Shown piece after piece: positions 1 to 11,523 of a DNA stretch of 64,000 bases. Each line of letters starts with the position of its first letter. The stretch's first letter is position 1. The stretch lies in NCBI RefSeq assembly GCF_036417845.1, contig NC_089979.1, positions 48,058,775 to 48,122,774 of the forward strand, read 5' to 3'. The notes beneath the pieces were generated by a model. That model saw only the letters and a list, made by a program, of their open reading frames with translations, had not been told where the DNA came from and did not search any database. The stretch is from Apteryx mantelli. Its lineage: Eukaryota; Chordata; Aves; Apterygiformes; Apterygidae. Both the position numbers and the translations under genes were made by a program.

Positions 1-3000
1 GACATGATCAAGAACTGGACACACTTCACTTAAGTCTCAGTTAAGGTTATTAACCTGACAGCAGCTTTATAGTGGCTCTGCCACTTACTTAAACATAGGA
101 ATTATTTTGTCTAATGTATTGGAATATCTGACCAGTATTGTTATACATGCAAGGCTTCACTAAATACACGAATGAGCATGTATCTGCAACATTTGAGTAT
201 CAGTGGGATACTTGCAGTAAAAACATTTTTTATGGTTTTATTCAATTATGTTTTTCATTTTTTTCCTATTGAAGAATTACTTAATTATTTTGGAAATAAT
301 CATGGGCCACAAAGGATAGAAATGAGGAAAAAATAAAGTGCTTAAAACGTAGATAGACAAAATATTATTGCATTGTAGCTTCCTATTAGATATATCTTTA
401 TGTATATCCAAAAATGCCTGTCAAGTAACAGTTATCTGTTAGCCACAGTTTGCATAGTGTTATTCAGGAGTGTGGCATGGCAGCAGAAGTAAGTGACAGA
501 ACTAAAGTTAGAGCTAGAAATACCACATCTGGAAACTCTGTATTGGATGAACTTAAGATCTTGCATGCATGAAGAAAAGGAAGGAGACTCTTTTTAAATT
601 TAACTTTAGCAAAATTTGAGGTATAGAAATTGCAAAGTGAATAAATATAAAACACAGAAATCAAGTTTTGAAAACAGCAAAACTAAAATGCATCGCTGAA
701 GTTAGGCCTCCATTAAGTGTCTGATTTAGAATACCTGAGTAACAACCATTGTGCGCCAAGCATTTTAGGATCTGTGGGGCTAAAAGATCAATTAAAAAGC
801 TGAACTTTAGATCTGTTTTTTTCCCTTACGGAAAAACCTTGTCTCTAAGGGTTTATGTTGATATTGATTACATATAAACTTCCAAAGATGAATTATGATC
901 AGAGTGATGATTCCCAAAATACAGATTCTTCCAGTGTCTGCAGGTTTTTAAAAGGCTGTATAAGGCACAGAAAGTACGAGGCAGGGAATATGCTAGTGCT
1001 TTTCAGCTCTGGAGAATGTTTAATATTTCTTCCAGCTAAAACATAGACATCTGATTCCAGCACGTTTTGATTCCAGGAAGATCACTAAAAAGAGCTGACA
1101 TCAAAATACCTGGATGCCTTTAAGAAAGTCAAGCAGCAGTTTCTCTCAGAAGTATATAAAGCCAAATTGTCACTTACATGATCAATTACAAAAAATGCAT
1201 TGTACCCTTCTATTCCACTCAGAAACTGATTATGAACTATACATGGGAGCCCCGAGAGAAATGTAATAATGTTAATGCAGTAAGCATATACTTCTTTTTT
1301 TTTTAATATCGGGGTTGATCTTATTTGATATTTTAATTCCAAAAACTGTAACTATGTGTGATTACCACCGCACATGCAAAATGTATTAAAAACTAACTGA
1401 TAAATCACAAAATATAATTGTGAACAAAGGTGCATCCTCCAACAGCTGCATTCCTAATGAATCCCCTCCGGTATCACCTCTTCACATTAGGCTCTTTAAA
1501 ATATTTTAATATAAATATAAACCTGGAGAAAAACATAAAGCTATGCTTGATACACTTTGGGTGTGACAAGATGGGGGGATCATATGTAATGACAACTTGT
1601 ATGTAAAGACAACTTGATGATACATATCATTATGAATAATTTGGATGCAGAAATTCAATGTAAATTTCAATATCACCAGCTATAAGAGAGCCCACCCAAA
1701 CCAAAAAAGATTGGTCATGCTTCCAGGATGTGGGAGTCTCTCCTGGGAATCACTGTTTTGGAGCAAGTGTGAGGAGCCTTGGTAAATAATTAGCTAAGTA
1801 TAATGCCTTAGAGTGACACTGTGATCAGGCTTGGAATATAATTTACACAGTCCAAGTAAAGATTCCTCTGTACAAGTAGCTACATCATGTCATTTGTGTC
1901 TGCCAAACTTGTCCAACCACTATCTTTGCAACTAGGATAAGCTGCAGATAAGAAAGGCATATTTTACAAAGAATGAAATGCATATGGTCAAATTTAACTG
2001 CCTTGTTTTGGCAGATATCTTGTTTATCTTCAGCAGTTTTTAGAAAGTAAATCCAAAATGATGCCATAACCTCTTTGGCTTAGAATTAGCTGAAGATCAC
2101 AGAGTGAAATGGTTAGACAACTTTGAAGAAAACAAATGGTCAAAATGTGCTACATAAAAGAAACTTTCAAACATTAATAGGAATGGATTTTGCAGAATTT
2201 TTGCTAAAAAATTTCTATTGCTATTTGTTAAATGCTTCAACTTTGTTGCTGCTAAAAGGGATTAAGAAGAAATAGCAGGAATAAAAATTATGTTTCTCAA
2301 ATATATCTTCATTATTAACCAAGATCGAATGAGCTTATATTGAGCCTAGCAAAATAATGTACGTGTACACTTTAGTTTTAATCTGAATTTATGTTGTTTC
2401 AACTTTCAGATCTTGCTATATCTTTATTTGCTAAATTAAAAAATCTATTAGTAATATTTTCTCTGCATCAAGACAAACCTTAATTTCTGTTTGGCTATGC
2501 TAAACTATCCAAGTTCCATCTGCCTTTCATGTTTGCTTTTGTGCCGTTAATCTTCTGTAGTTGGAAAGGTTTCAGGAAGAAATCACTGCCACTTTTCCTA
2601 TTGTGGACAGGGAATGGGAATGAGTTCTTCAGAAGTGGTCTGAGCTTTGCAGTCAGTGCAACACAGAGGAGCAGAAGCTCATTGAGGCTTGGTGCTGGTG
2701 CTCTTTCACAGTGACTGCTAACAACTTCTCCCAGTCCCTGGGCAACACAACTGGCCTAATAGCATGCCACCACCAAAAACCGGATGGTGCTTTTGGTTAC
2801 TATATGTATGATCATAAATTTTGCAAATGTATATTTTTTGCATCTTCCCAGCTAATCAGAGGATCCTGATTTTTTTTTTTTTATCTGTGCCTCATCGTCT
2901 TAAAAATTTGTTGACATTTTCCACTCTTGTCATGGGTGAACTTTATCAGTGATGACTCCATTTCTTACAGGTCACTGACAGAAACATGAAACAGGGTCGA

Positions 3001-5025
3001 ACCAAGGGCTGGTCTCTGTGGGATTCCTTCAGTGGGGGTTCCTTTTCGCAGGTTAAATTCACAGGTTTTGCCAGTTTCTAATACATTTAATGTGTGTCAT
3101 GCTGATTTGGCTGTCTTCCAGGTTTTTCATGAAAATTTTCTCGTCTTCTATTGTGTCTTATAGAGGTTTGAGTATGCTATATCAACACTATTATCCTTTA
3201 ATCAACCAAAATTACAGAAAAAATAATGTGAAGCTTGTTTGATAGGATTATTTTCTATAAACACATATGAACTGGCATTAATTATTCTACTGTCAAAGTC
3301 CAAATGTCTGATTCACTCCATGCTTAACACCTACAGCCATCTCCTCACAGTGCTTCCCCTGTACAACCCAGAAATCATCACACCAAATTAAAAAAAAAAA
3401 AAAGAAGTACAACTATTTCTCATTAGCTGACTAACTCTGATTGGAATCACAACTAACAATATCTCTGAAATGCTGATTTTTTCCTCTCTTTCCTTCTCTG
3501 TAGCTGGTGTTTTTTGTCCCAGAATGGAAAGCAGTCAGGACATACAGAGTTAGCATGATGCATAATTAAAAGTAATTTTTTAAATAAGATTGGGGGAGGG
3601 AATGTTGTCTTTTTTTGATGATATGTGCAAAAAAATGCAGACACATACAAATATTGTGTAAGGAAAGTGGAAAAGTAGTTGGAGAGATTATATTTTAAGC
3701 TTATTTGTCTTAAGTTTGAACTTCTGAAGCATGCAAGTATGCATAAGGTTAAAAGAATTATGAAGTCAAAGCTAAAAAATAAATTAAAATTTTAAATAAA
3801 TGTCTTTTATAGTCTAGTAATGAAACAGTCATACTTCCATACAGTGTTTTCTGATATATGTTCAAGCAGGAAAGCAGCTGAGACCAACTAGTGTCACTGA
3901 AAACAAGCTATAATATTGAAATATGGAATTGCTGTTGGCCGGAGTAGCTAATAAAAGTTATAAATTTAAGTTCTCTTTCTTTATGTTTAGTGCTTGGTAA
4001 TGTGGAATGATCCAATGGCAATAAGAAATCATATGAACTGAATACGGTATTTGCTTCATTGTGATTTAGCATTATAAAACAATGAAGCAAAAGAAAGCTT
4101 GTATTAAGAGGACATCAAGTGATTCATATTCAAAAGATATGGTATTTTCTATTTGAGGTTGTGTGTATCCCTTCACAAACAGTCTGTCATTTAATGAAAG
4201 CATTAGTTTTCAGAACACTTCTATCTCAGTCAGATCTGGGAATGAGTGAACATTTTGTGTTGAAGAAGACAGTATATCCAAGGCACCACATCCCTCATTT
4301 GCTCTAGCAATGGAATTCAATGCAGGCAATGAGACAGTGCTTGCAGAAGGGTTACTACATTAAGGAAGTTGGATACTGCTCCGAAGAATTGAACCACCTC
4401 TTTCCCATTAAATTCCAAGGTGATACTGGGATCATTTAAATGAAAATTTTCAAAAATGGTCATTAATTTGATTTGCCTTAGTTTTTTAGACTATATCTTA
4501 AACCCTCAAGGCCTGATTTGGTGAAACTCTAAACTCTTATAGTTGTACTTTAATATTTAATAGATTGTATAATATCCAATATTTAATAGATTGTATAATG
4601 TCCAGTAGGAATTGCTGCTACCCATAGTTAGTCAGAGGTTAAGTTATGGAATACCTGCTGTTCACCTAAACCAAACTGATTGTGATAATTGGTCCTTCTT
4701 TACTTTCTTATTATTTTAGGAACTTAATTCAAGGAGAATATTTGGAAGGTGTTAAAGTTCAATTATTTTGAAAATTAACTATTAATTATCAATTTTAGGA
4801 AAAATGAGGTCATAGGTAACTCTGCTTAGGCATCCAATGTTAGGGACCAATTTTGCCCATACTACCTTTGTTTCTGTCTAAAAGATCTAGGAGAACTGAG
4901 ATTGGTGTATATTGGCTGAACATCCATACAGGGTAGGCAAGTACTGTTTCCTTTTTCTCCCTTTCTGTTTTCACGGCTTCCTGAGGTAAACAGACATACA
5001 TAGCTGGACCTGAATCTCTATCTAT
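1..5025. other. Intergenic DNA, no gene recognised
   Basis: AT-rich sequence with frequent stop codons in every frame; the longest open frames are below about 90 codons and resemble nothing I know. I saw no RNA gene or clear transposon. The one local structure is a 26-bp tandem duplication at 4552-4603. By known vertebrate synteny TRAPPC8 lies on the 5' side of B4GALT6, so its 3' end could lie to the left of this segment, but no part of it was recognised here. Confidence 0.6.
4552..4603. repeat. Two-copy 26-bp tandem duplication
   Basis: The 26-bp word beginning AATATTTAATAGATTG is present twice head to tail, differing by one base near its end (ATATCC versus ATGTCC). This is a simple local duplication in AT-rich DNA with no visible function. 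Confidence 0.85.
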
Positions 5026-6813
5026 GGAATGCAAAAGGAAATGCGTGGCTGCACCAAGCTTGCTCCTAGGACACCTTTGTCTTTTAAGGCCAGCGGGGGG
5101 CTGGTAGGCCCAGGTTCAGGCCATGCCAGAGATTAGGGTTACGGTTAGGGTTAGGGTTAGGAGAGAGAGAAAGGCTAGAGCGATATGTGGAGTGGGGCTG
5201 CAGAGGGCATTTCAAAGGAAATGGGTGGCTGCACCAAGCTTGCTCCCAGGACACCTTTGTCTTTTAAGGCCGCCATGGTTCTGGTGTGGCCAGTTTCAAC
5301 CCATGGCAGAGATTAGGGTTAGGGTTAGGGTTAATATTAGGGTTAGGAGAGAGGGAAAGGCTAGAGTGCCATGTGGAGTGGGGCTGCAAAGGTCATGCGA
5401 AAGGAAAAGCGTGGCTGCAGCAAGCTTGCTCCCAGGACACCTTCGTCCTTTAAGGCCGGCATGGGTCTGGTGTGCCCAGGTTCAGGCCATGCCAGAGATG
5501 AGGGTTAGCGTTAGGGTTAAGGTTAGAGTTAGGGTTAGGAGAGAGAGAAAGGCTAGAGCGATATGTGTAGTGGGGCTGCAGAGGGCATTTGAAAGGAAAT
5601 GGGTGGCTGCACCAAGCTTGCTCCCAGGACACCTTTGTCTTTTAAGGCCGGCATGGGTCTGGTGTGCCCAGGTTCAGGCCATGCCAGAGATTAGTGTTAG
5701 GGTTAGGAGAGAGAGAAAGGCTAGAGCGATATGTGGAGTGGAGTTGCAGAGGGCATGCGAAAGGAAATGCGTGGCTGCAGCAAGCTTGCTCCCAGGACAC
5801 CTTTGTCTTTTAAGGTTGGCGTGGGTCTGGTGTGGCCAGGTTCAACCCATGGCAGAGATTAGGGTTAGGGTTAGGGTTAAGGTTAGGGTTAGGAGAGAGA
5901 GAAAGGCTAGAGGGCCATGTGGAGTGGGGCTGCAAAGGTCATGCGAAAGGAAAAGCGTGGCTGCAGCAAGCTTGCTCCCAGGACACCTTTGTCTTTTAAG
6001 GCCAGCATGGGTCTGGTGTGCCCAGGTTCAGGCCATGGCAGAGATTAGGGTTAGGGTTAGGGTTAAGGTTAGGGTTAGGAGAGAGAGGAAGGCTAGAGCG
6101 ATATGTGTAGTGGAGCTGCAGAGGGTATGCGAAAGGGAATGCGTGGCTGCACCAAGTTTGCTCCCAGATCACCTTTGTCTTTTAAGGCCGGCATGGTTCT
6201 GGTGTGGCCAGTTTCAACCGATGGCAGAGATTAGTGTTAGGGTTAGGGTTATGGTTAGGCTTAGGAGAGAGAGAAAGACTAGAGCGCCATGTGGAGTGGA
6301 GCTGCAAATGTCATTCAAAAGGAAATGGGTGGCTGCAGCAAGCTTGCTCCCAGGACACCTTCGTCCTTTAAGGCCGGCGTGGGTCTGCTGTGCCCAGGTT
6401 CCAGCCATGCCAGAGATTAGGTTTACGTTTAGGGTTAGGGTTAGGGTTAGGTTAGTGTTAGCGTTAGGAGAGAGAGAAAGACTAGAGGGCCATGTGGAGT
6501 GGGGCTGCAGAGGGCATTTGAAAGGAAATGGGTGGCTGCACCAAGCTTGCTCCCAGGACACCTTCGTCCTTTAAGGCCGGCATGGGTCTGGTGTGCCCAG
6601 GTTCAGGCCATGGCAGAGATTAGTGTTAGGGTTAGGGTTAGGGTTAGCGTTCAGGTTAGTGTTAGGGTTAGGAGAGAGAGAAAGGCTAGAGCGATATGTG
6701 TAGTGGGGCTGCAAATGTCATTCGAAAGGAAAAGTGTGGCTGCAGCAGGCTTGCTCCCAGGACACCTTTGTCTTTTAAGGCCGGCATGGGTCTGGTGTGC
6801 CCAGGTTCAGGCC

Positions 6814-7221
6814 ATGCCAGAGATTAGGGTTAGCGTTAGGGTTAGGGTTTAGGGTTAGGTTAGTGTTAGGTTTAGGAAAGAGACAAAGGCTAGAGCGCCA
6901 TGTGGATTTGGGCTGCAAATGTAATGTGAAAGGAAATGGGTGGCTGCAGCAAGCTTGCTCCCAGGACACCTTTGTCTTTTAAGGCCGGCATGGGTCTGGT
7001 GTGCCCAGGTTCAGGCCATGCCAGAGATTAGGGTTAGCGTTAGGGTTAGGGTTTAGGGTTAGGTTAGTGTTAGGTTTAGGAAAGAGACAAAGGCTAGAGC
7101 GCCATGTGGATTTGGGCTGCAAATGTAATGTGAAAGGAAATGGGTGGCTGCAGCAAGCTTGCTCCCAGGACACCTTTGTCTTTTAAGGCCGGCATGGGTC
7201 TGGTGTGCCCAGGTTCAGGCC
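6814..7221 (+). repeat. Two adjacent identical 204-bp satellite units
   Basis: Units 6814-7017 and 7018-7221 read identically over all 204 bases. Shared private variants include TTAGGTTTAGGAAAGAGACAA in the purine box, GGATTTGGG in place of GGAGTGGGG, and GTAATGTGAAAGG. This implies a very recent unequal exchange or conversion, or an assembly duplication. Confidence 0.93.
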
Positions 7222-10200
7222 ATACAGAGATTAGGGTTAGGGTTAGGGTTAGGGTTAGGAGAGAGAGAAAGGCTAGAGTGCCATGTGGAGTGGGGCTGCA
7301 AAGGTCATGCGAAAGGGAAAGCGTGGCTGCAGCAAGCTTGCTCCCAGGACACCTTTGTCTTTTAAGGCCGGCATGGGTCTGGTGTGCCCAGGTTCAGGCC
7401 ATGCCAGAGATTAGGGTTAGGGTTAGGGTTAGGGTTAGGGTTAGGGTTAGGAGAGAGAGAAAGGCTAGAGCGATATGTGGAGTGGGGCTGCAGAGGGCAT
7501 TTGAAAGGAAATGGGTGGCTGCACCAAGCTTGCTCCCAGGACACCTTTGTCTTTTAAGGCCGGCATGGGTCTGGTGTGCCCAGGTTCAGGTCATGCCAGA
7601 GATTAGGGTTAGCATTAGCGTTCAGGTTAGGGTTAGGGTTAGGAGAGAGAGAAAGGCTAGAGGGCCATGTGGAGTTGGGCTGCAAATGTCATTCGAAAGG
7701 AAATGGGTGGCTGCACCAAACTTGCTCCCAGGACACCTTTGTCCTTTAAGGCCGGCATGGGTCTGCTGTGCCCAGGTTCAGGCCATGCCAGAGATTAGGG
7801 TTAGGGTTAGGGTTAGGGTTAGGAGAGAGAGAAAGTCTAGCGCGCCATGTGGAGTGGGGCGGCAAAGATCATGCGAAAGAAAATGGGTGGCTGCAGCAAG
7901 CTTGCTCCCAGGACACCTTTGTCCTTTAAGGCCGGCGTGGGTCTGCTGTGCCCAGGTTCCAGCCATGCCAGAGATTAGGTTTACGTTTAGGGTTAGGGTT
8001 AGGCTTAGGTTAGTGTTAGCGTTAGGAGAGAGAGAAAGGCTAGAGCGATATGTGTAGTGGGGCTGCAGAGGGCATGCGAAAGAAAATGGGTGGCTGCACC
8101 AAGGTTGCTCCCAGGACACCTTTGTCTTTTAAGGCCGGCATGGGTCTGGTGTGGCCAGTTTCAACCCATGGCAGAGATTAGGGTTAGGGTTAGCGTTCAG
8201 GTTAGGGTTAGGAGAGAGAGAAAGGCTAGAGTGCCATGTGGAGTGGGGCTGCAAAGGTCATGCGAAAGGAAAAGCGTGGCTGCAGCAAGCTTGCTCCCAG
8301 GACACCTTTGTCTTTTAAGGCCGGCATGGGTCTGGTGTGCCCAGGTTCAGGTCATGCCAGAGATTAGGGTTAGCGTTAGCGTTCAGGTTAGGGTTAGGGT
8401 TAGGAGAGAGAGAAAGGCTAGAGGGCCATGTGGAGTTGGGCTGCAAATGTCATTCGAAAGGAAATGGGTGGCTGCACCAAACTTGCTCCCAGGACACCTT
8501 TGTCCTTTAAGGCCGGCATGGGTCTGCTGTGCCCAGGTTCAGGCCATGCCAGAGATTAGGGTTAGGGTTAGGGTTAGCGTTTGCTTTAGTGTTAGGGTTA
8601 GGAGAGAGAGAAAGGCTAGAGCGATATGTGTAGTGGAGCTGCAGAGGGTATGCGAAAGGAAATGGGTGGCTGCAGCAAGGTTGCTCCCAGGACACCTTTG
8701 TCCTTTAAGGCTGGCATGGGTCTGCTGTGTCCAGGTTCAGGCCATACAGAGATTAGTGTTAGGGTTAGGGTTAGGGTTAGGGTTAGGGTTAGGAGAGAGA
8801 GAAAGGCTAGAGCGATATGTGTAGTGGAGCTGCAGAGGGTATGCGAAAGGAAATGGGTGGCTGCAGCAAGCTTGCTCCCAGGACACCTTTGTCTTTTAAG
8901 GCCGGCATGGTTCTGGTGTGGCCAGTTTCAACCCATGGCAGAGATTAGGGTTAGGGTTAGCGTTAATATTAGGGTTAGGAGAGAGAGAAAGGCTAGAGCG
9001 CCATGTGGAGTGGGGCTGCAAAGGTCATGCGAAAGGAAAAGCGTGGCTGCAGCAAGCTTGCTCCCAGGACACCTTTGTCTTTTAAGGCCGGCATGGGTCT
9101 GGTGTGGCCAGTTTCAACCCATTGCAGAGATTAGTGTTAGGGTTAGGCTTAGGCTTAGGCTTAGGAGAGAGAGAAATGCTAGAGCGCCATGTGGAGTGGG
9201 GCTGCAAATGTCATTCGAAAGGAAATGGGTGGCTGCAGCAAGCTTGCTCCCAGGACACCTTTGTCTCTTAAGGCCGGCATGGGTCTGGTGTGGCCAGTTT
9301 CAACCCATGGCAGAGATTAGGGTTAGGGTTAGCGTTAATATTAGGGTTAGGAGAGAGAGAAAGCCTAGAGTCCCATTTGGAGTGGGGCTGCAAATGTCAT
9401 TCGAAAGGAAATGGGTGGCTGCAGCAAGCTTGCTCCCAGGACACCTTCGTCCTTTAAGGCCGGCATGGGTCTGGTGTGCCCAGGTTCAGGCCATGCCAGA
9501 GATTAGGGTTAGCGTTAGGGTTAAGGTTAGAGTTAGGGTTAGGAGAGAGAGAAAGGCTAGAGCGATATGTGTAGTGGGGCTGCAGAGGGCATGCGAAAGG
9601 AAATGCGTGGCTGCAGCAAGCTTGCTCCCAGGACACCTTTGTCCTTTAAGGCCGGCATGGGTCTGGTGTGCCCAGGTTCCAGCCATGCCAGCGATTAGGT
9701 TTACGGTTAGGGTTAGCGTTTGCTTTAGTGTTAGGGTTAGGAGAGAGAGAAAGGCTAGAGCGATATGTGTAGTGGAGCTGCAGAGGGCATGCGAAAGGGA
9801 ATGCGTGGCTGCACCAAGTTTGCTCCCAGATCACCTTTGTCTTTTAAGGCCGGCTTGGGTCTGCTGTGCCCAGGTTCAGGCCATGCCAGAGATTAGGGTT
9901 AGGGTTAGGGTTAGGGTTAGGAGAGAGAGAAAGTCTAGCGCGCCATGTGGAGTGGGGCGGCAAAGATCATGCGAAAGAAAATGGGTGGCTGCAGCAAGCT
10001 AGCTCCCAGGACACCTTCGTCCTTTAAGGCTGGCGTGGGTCTGCTGTGCCCAGGTTCAGGCCATGCCAGAGATTAGGGTTAGGGTTAGTGTTAGCGTTAG
10101 GAGAGAGAGAAAGCCTAGAGCGATATGTGGAGTGGGGCTGCAGAGGGCATTTGAAAGGAAAAGTGTGGCTGCAGCAAGCTTGCTCCCAGTACACCTTTGT

Positions 10201-11223
10201 CTTTTAAGGCCGGCATGGTTCTGGTGTGGCCAGTTTCAACCCATGGCAGAGATTAGGGTTAGGGTTAGCGTTAATATTAGGGTTAGGAGAGAGAGAAAGG
10301 CTAGAGTGCCTTGTGGAGTGCAGCTGCACAGGGCATGCGAAAGGAAAAGCGTGGCTGCAGCAAGCTTGCTCCCAGGACACCTTTGTCTTTTAAGGCCGGC
10401 ATGGGTCTGGTGTGGCCAGGTTCAGGCCATGGCAGAGATTAGTGTTAGGGTTAGGGTTAGGGTTAGCATTCAGGTTACGGTTAGGCTTCGGAGAGAGAGA
10501 AAGGCTAGAGCGCCATGTGGAGTGGGGCTGCAAATGTCATTCGAAAGGAAATGGGTGGCTGCACCAAGGTTGCTCCCAGGACACCTTTGTCTTTTAAGGC
10601 CAGCATGGGTCTGGTGTGCCCAGGTTCCAGCCATGCCAGAGATTAGGGTTACGGTTAGGGTTAGCGTTCAGGTTAGGTTAGGGTTAGGAGAGAGAGAAAG
10701 GCTAGAGGGCCATGTGGAGTTGGGCTGCAAATGTCATTCGAAAGGAAATGGGTGGTTGAACCAAGCTTGCTCCCAGGACACCTTCGTCCTTTAAGGCTGG
10801 CATGGGTCTGGTGTGCCCAGGTTCAGGCCATGCCAGCGATTAGGTTTACGGTTAGGGTTAGCGTTTGCTTTAGTGTTAGGGTTAGGAGAGAGAGAAAGGC
10901 TAGAGCGATATGTGTAGTGGAGCTGCAGAGGGTATGCGAAAGGGAATGCGTGGCTGCACCAAGTTTGCTCCCAGATCACCTTTGTCTTTTAAGGCTGGCA
11001 TGGGTCTGGTGTGCCCAGGTTCAGGCCATGCCAGAGATTAGGGTTAGGGTTAGGGTTAGGGTTAGGGTTAGGAGAGAGAGAAAGGCTAGAGCGATATGTG
11101 TAGTGGGGCTGCAGAGGGCATGCGAAAGGGAGTGCACGGCTGCAGCAAGCTTGCTCCCAGGACGCCTTTGTCTTTTAAGGCCGGCATGGGTCTGGTGTGC
11201 CCAGGTTCAGGCCATGGCAGAGA

Positions 11224-11265
11224 TTAGGGTTACGGTTACGGTTACGGTTACGGTTACGGTTGCGG
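11224..11265 (+). repeat. Variant telomeric tract (TTACGG)5
   Basis: The tract of the last satellite unit has one TTAGGG followed by five consecutive TTACGG hexamers and one TTGCGG. Elsewhere in the array TTACGG occurs only singly, so this run points to local expansion of a mutated hexamer at the array edge. Confidence 0.9.
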
Positions 11266-11523
11266 TTGGGAGAGAGAGAAACGCTAGAGAACCATGTGGA
11301 GTGGGGCTTCAAAGGGCATGCCAAATTGAATGTGTTACTCCACCAAGCTTGTTCCCAGGAAAACCTTGGCTCTTGTCTGCGAATTGTGCTTGTATGCCCA
11401 GTTTCAGTCCCCACCCCATATTTCTAGTGGGTTAGCATTAACCTGTACCCTGGTGCTACCCCTTTTTTCTTTTGTCGCCTAAAGCTAGCGTCGCCATTCC
11501 CCTTCTTTTCTAAGTGTCATTAT

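Larger units (their letters stand above)
5026..11430 (+). repeat. Tandem satellite of 33 telomere-containing units
   Basis: Thirty-three units follow one another head to tail. Using the conserved word ATGCCAGAGATT (or ATGGCAGAGATT) just before each telomeric tract, units start at 5123, 5303, 5489, 5681, 5849, 6035, 6221, 6407, 6610, 6814, 7018, 7222, 7401, 7593, 7785, 7965, 8168, 8354, 8546, 8744, 8935, 9121, 9307, 9493, 9685, 9883, 10063, 10243, 10429, 10633, 10830, 11028 and 11214. A partial unit without its tract opens the array at about 5026. Each unit has a tract of roughly 2-7 TTAGGG-type hexamers (variants TTAGTG, TTAGCG, TTACGG, TTAGGC, GTTAAG), then a purine-rich GAGAGAGAAAGGCTAGAG box, a TGTGGAGTGGGGCTGCA box, a body centred on AGCAAGCTTGCT, then TTTTAAGGCCGGCATGGG and GTGCCCAGGTTCAGGCC. 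The body is GC-richer than its surroundings. The first partial unit and the last unit (after about 11285) are the most diverged. No coding function is inferred. The longest perfect tract, six TTAGGG copies, is at 7411-7446. Confidence 0.97.

Noticed and set aside
5123-10002. Long open frames (483, 458, 305, 255 codons) rich in Arg-Val repeats
   Set aside because: They translate the TTAGGG-type tracts and satellite body; the frame stays open only because unit lengths change in steps of six. There is no gene context and no recognisable fold.
5026-11430. CRISPR-like repeat-spacer array
   Set aside because: Unit length, lack of unique spacers, telomeric hexamers and the avian setting exclude it.
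5026-11430. True chromosome end (telomere)
   Set aside because: Tracts are short, degenerate and embedded in unit bodies, and more than 50 kb of ordinary DNA follows on the G-strand 3' side.
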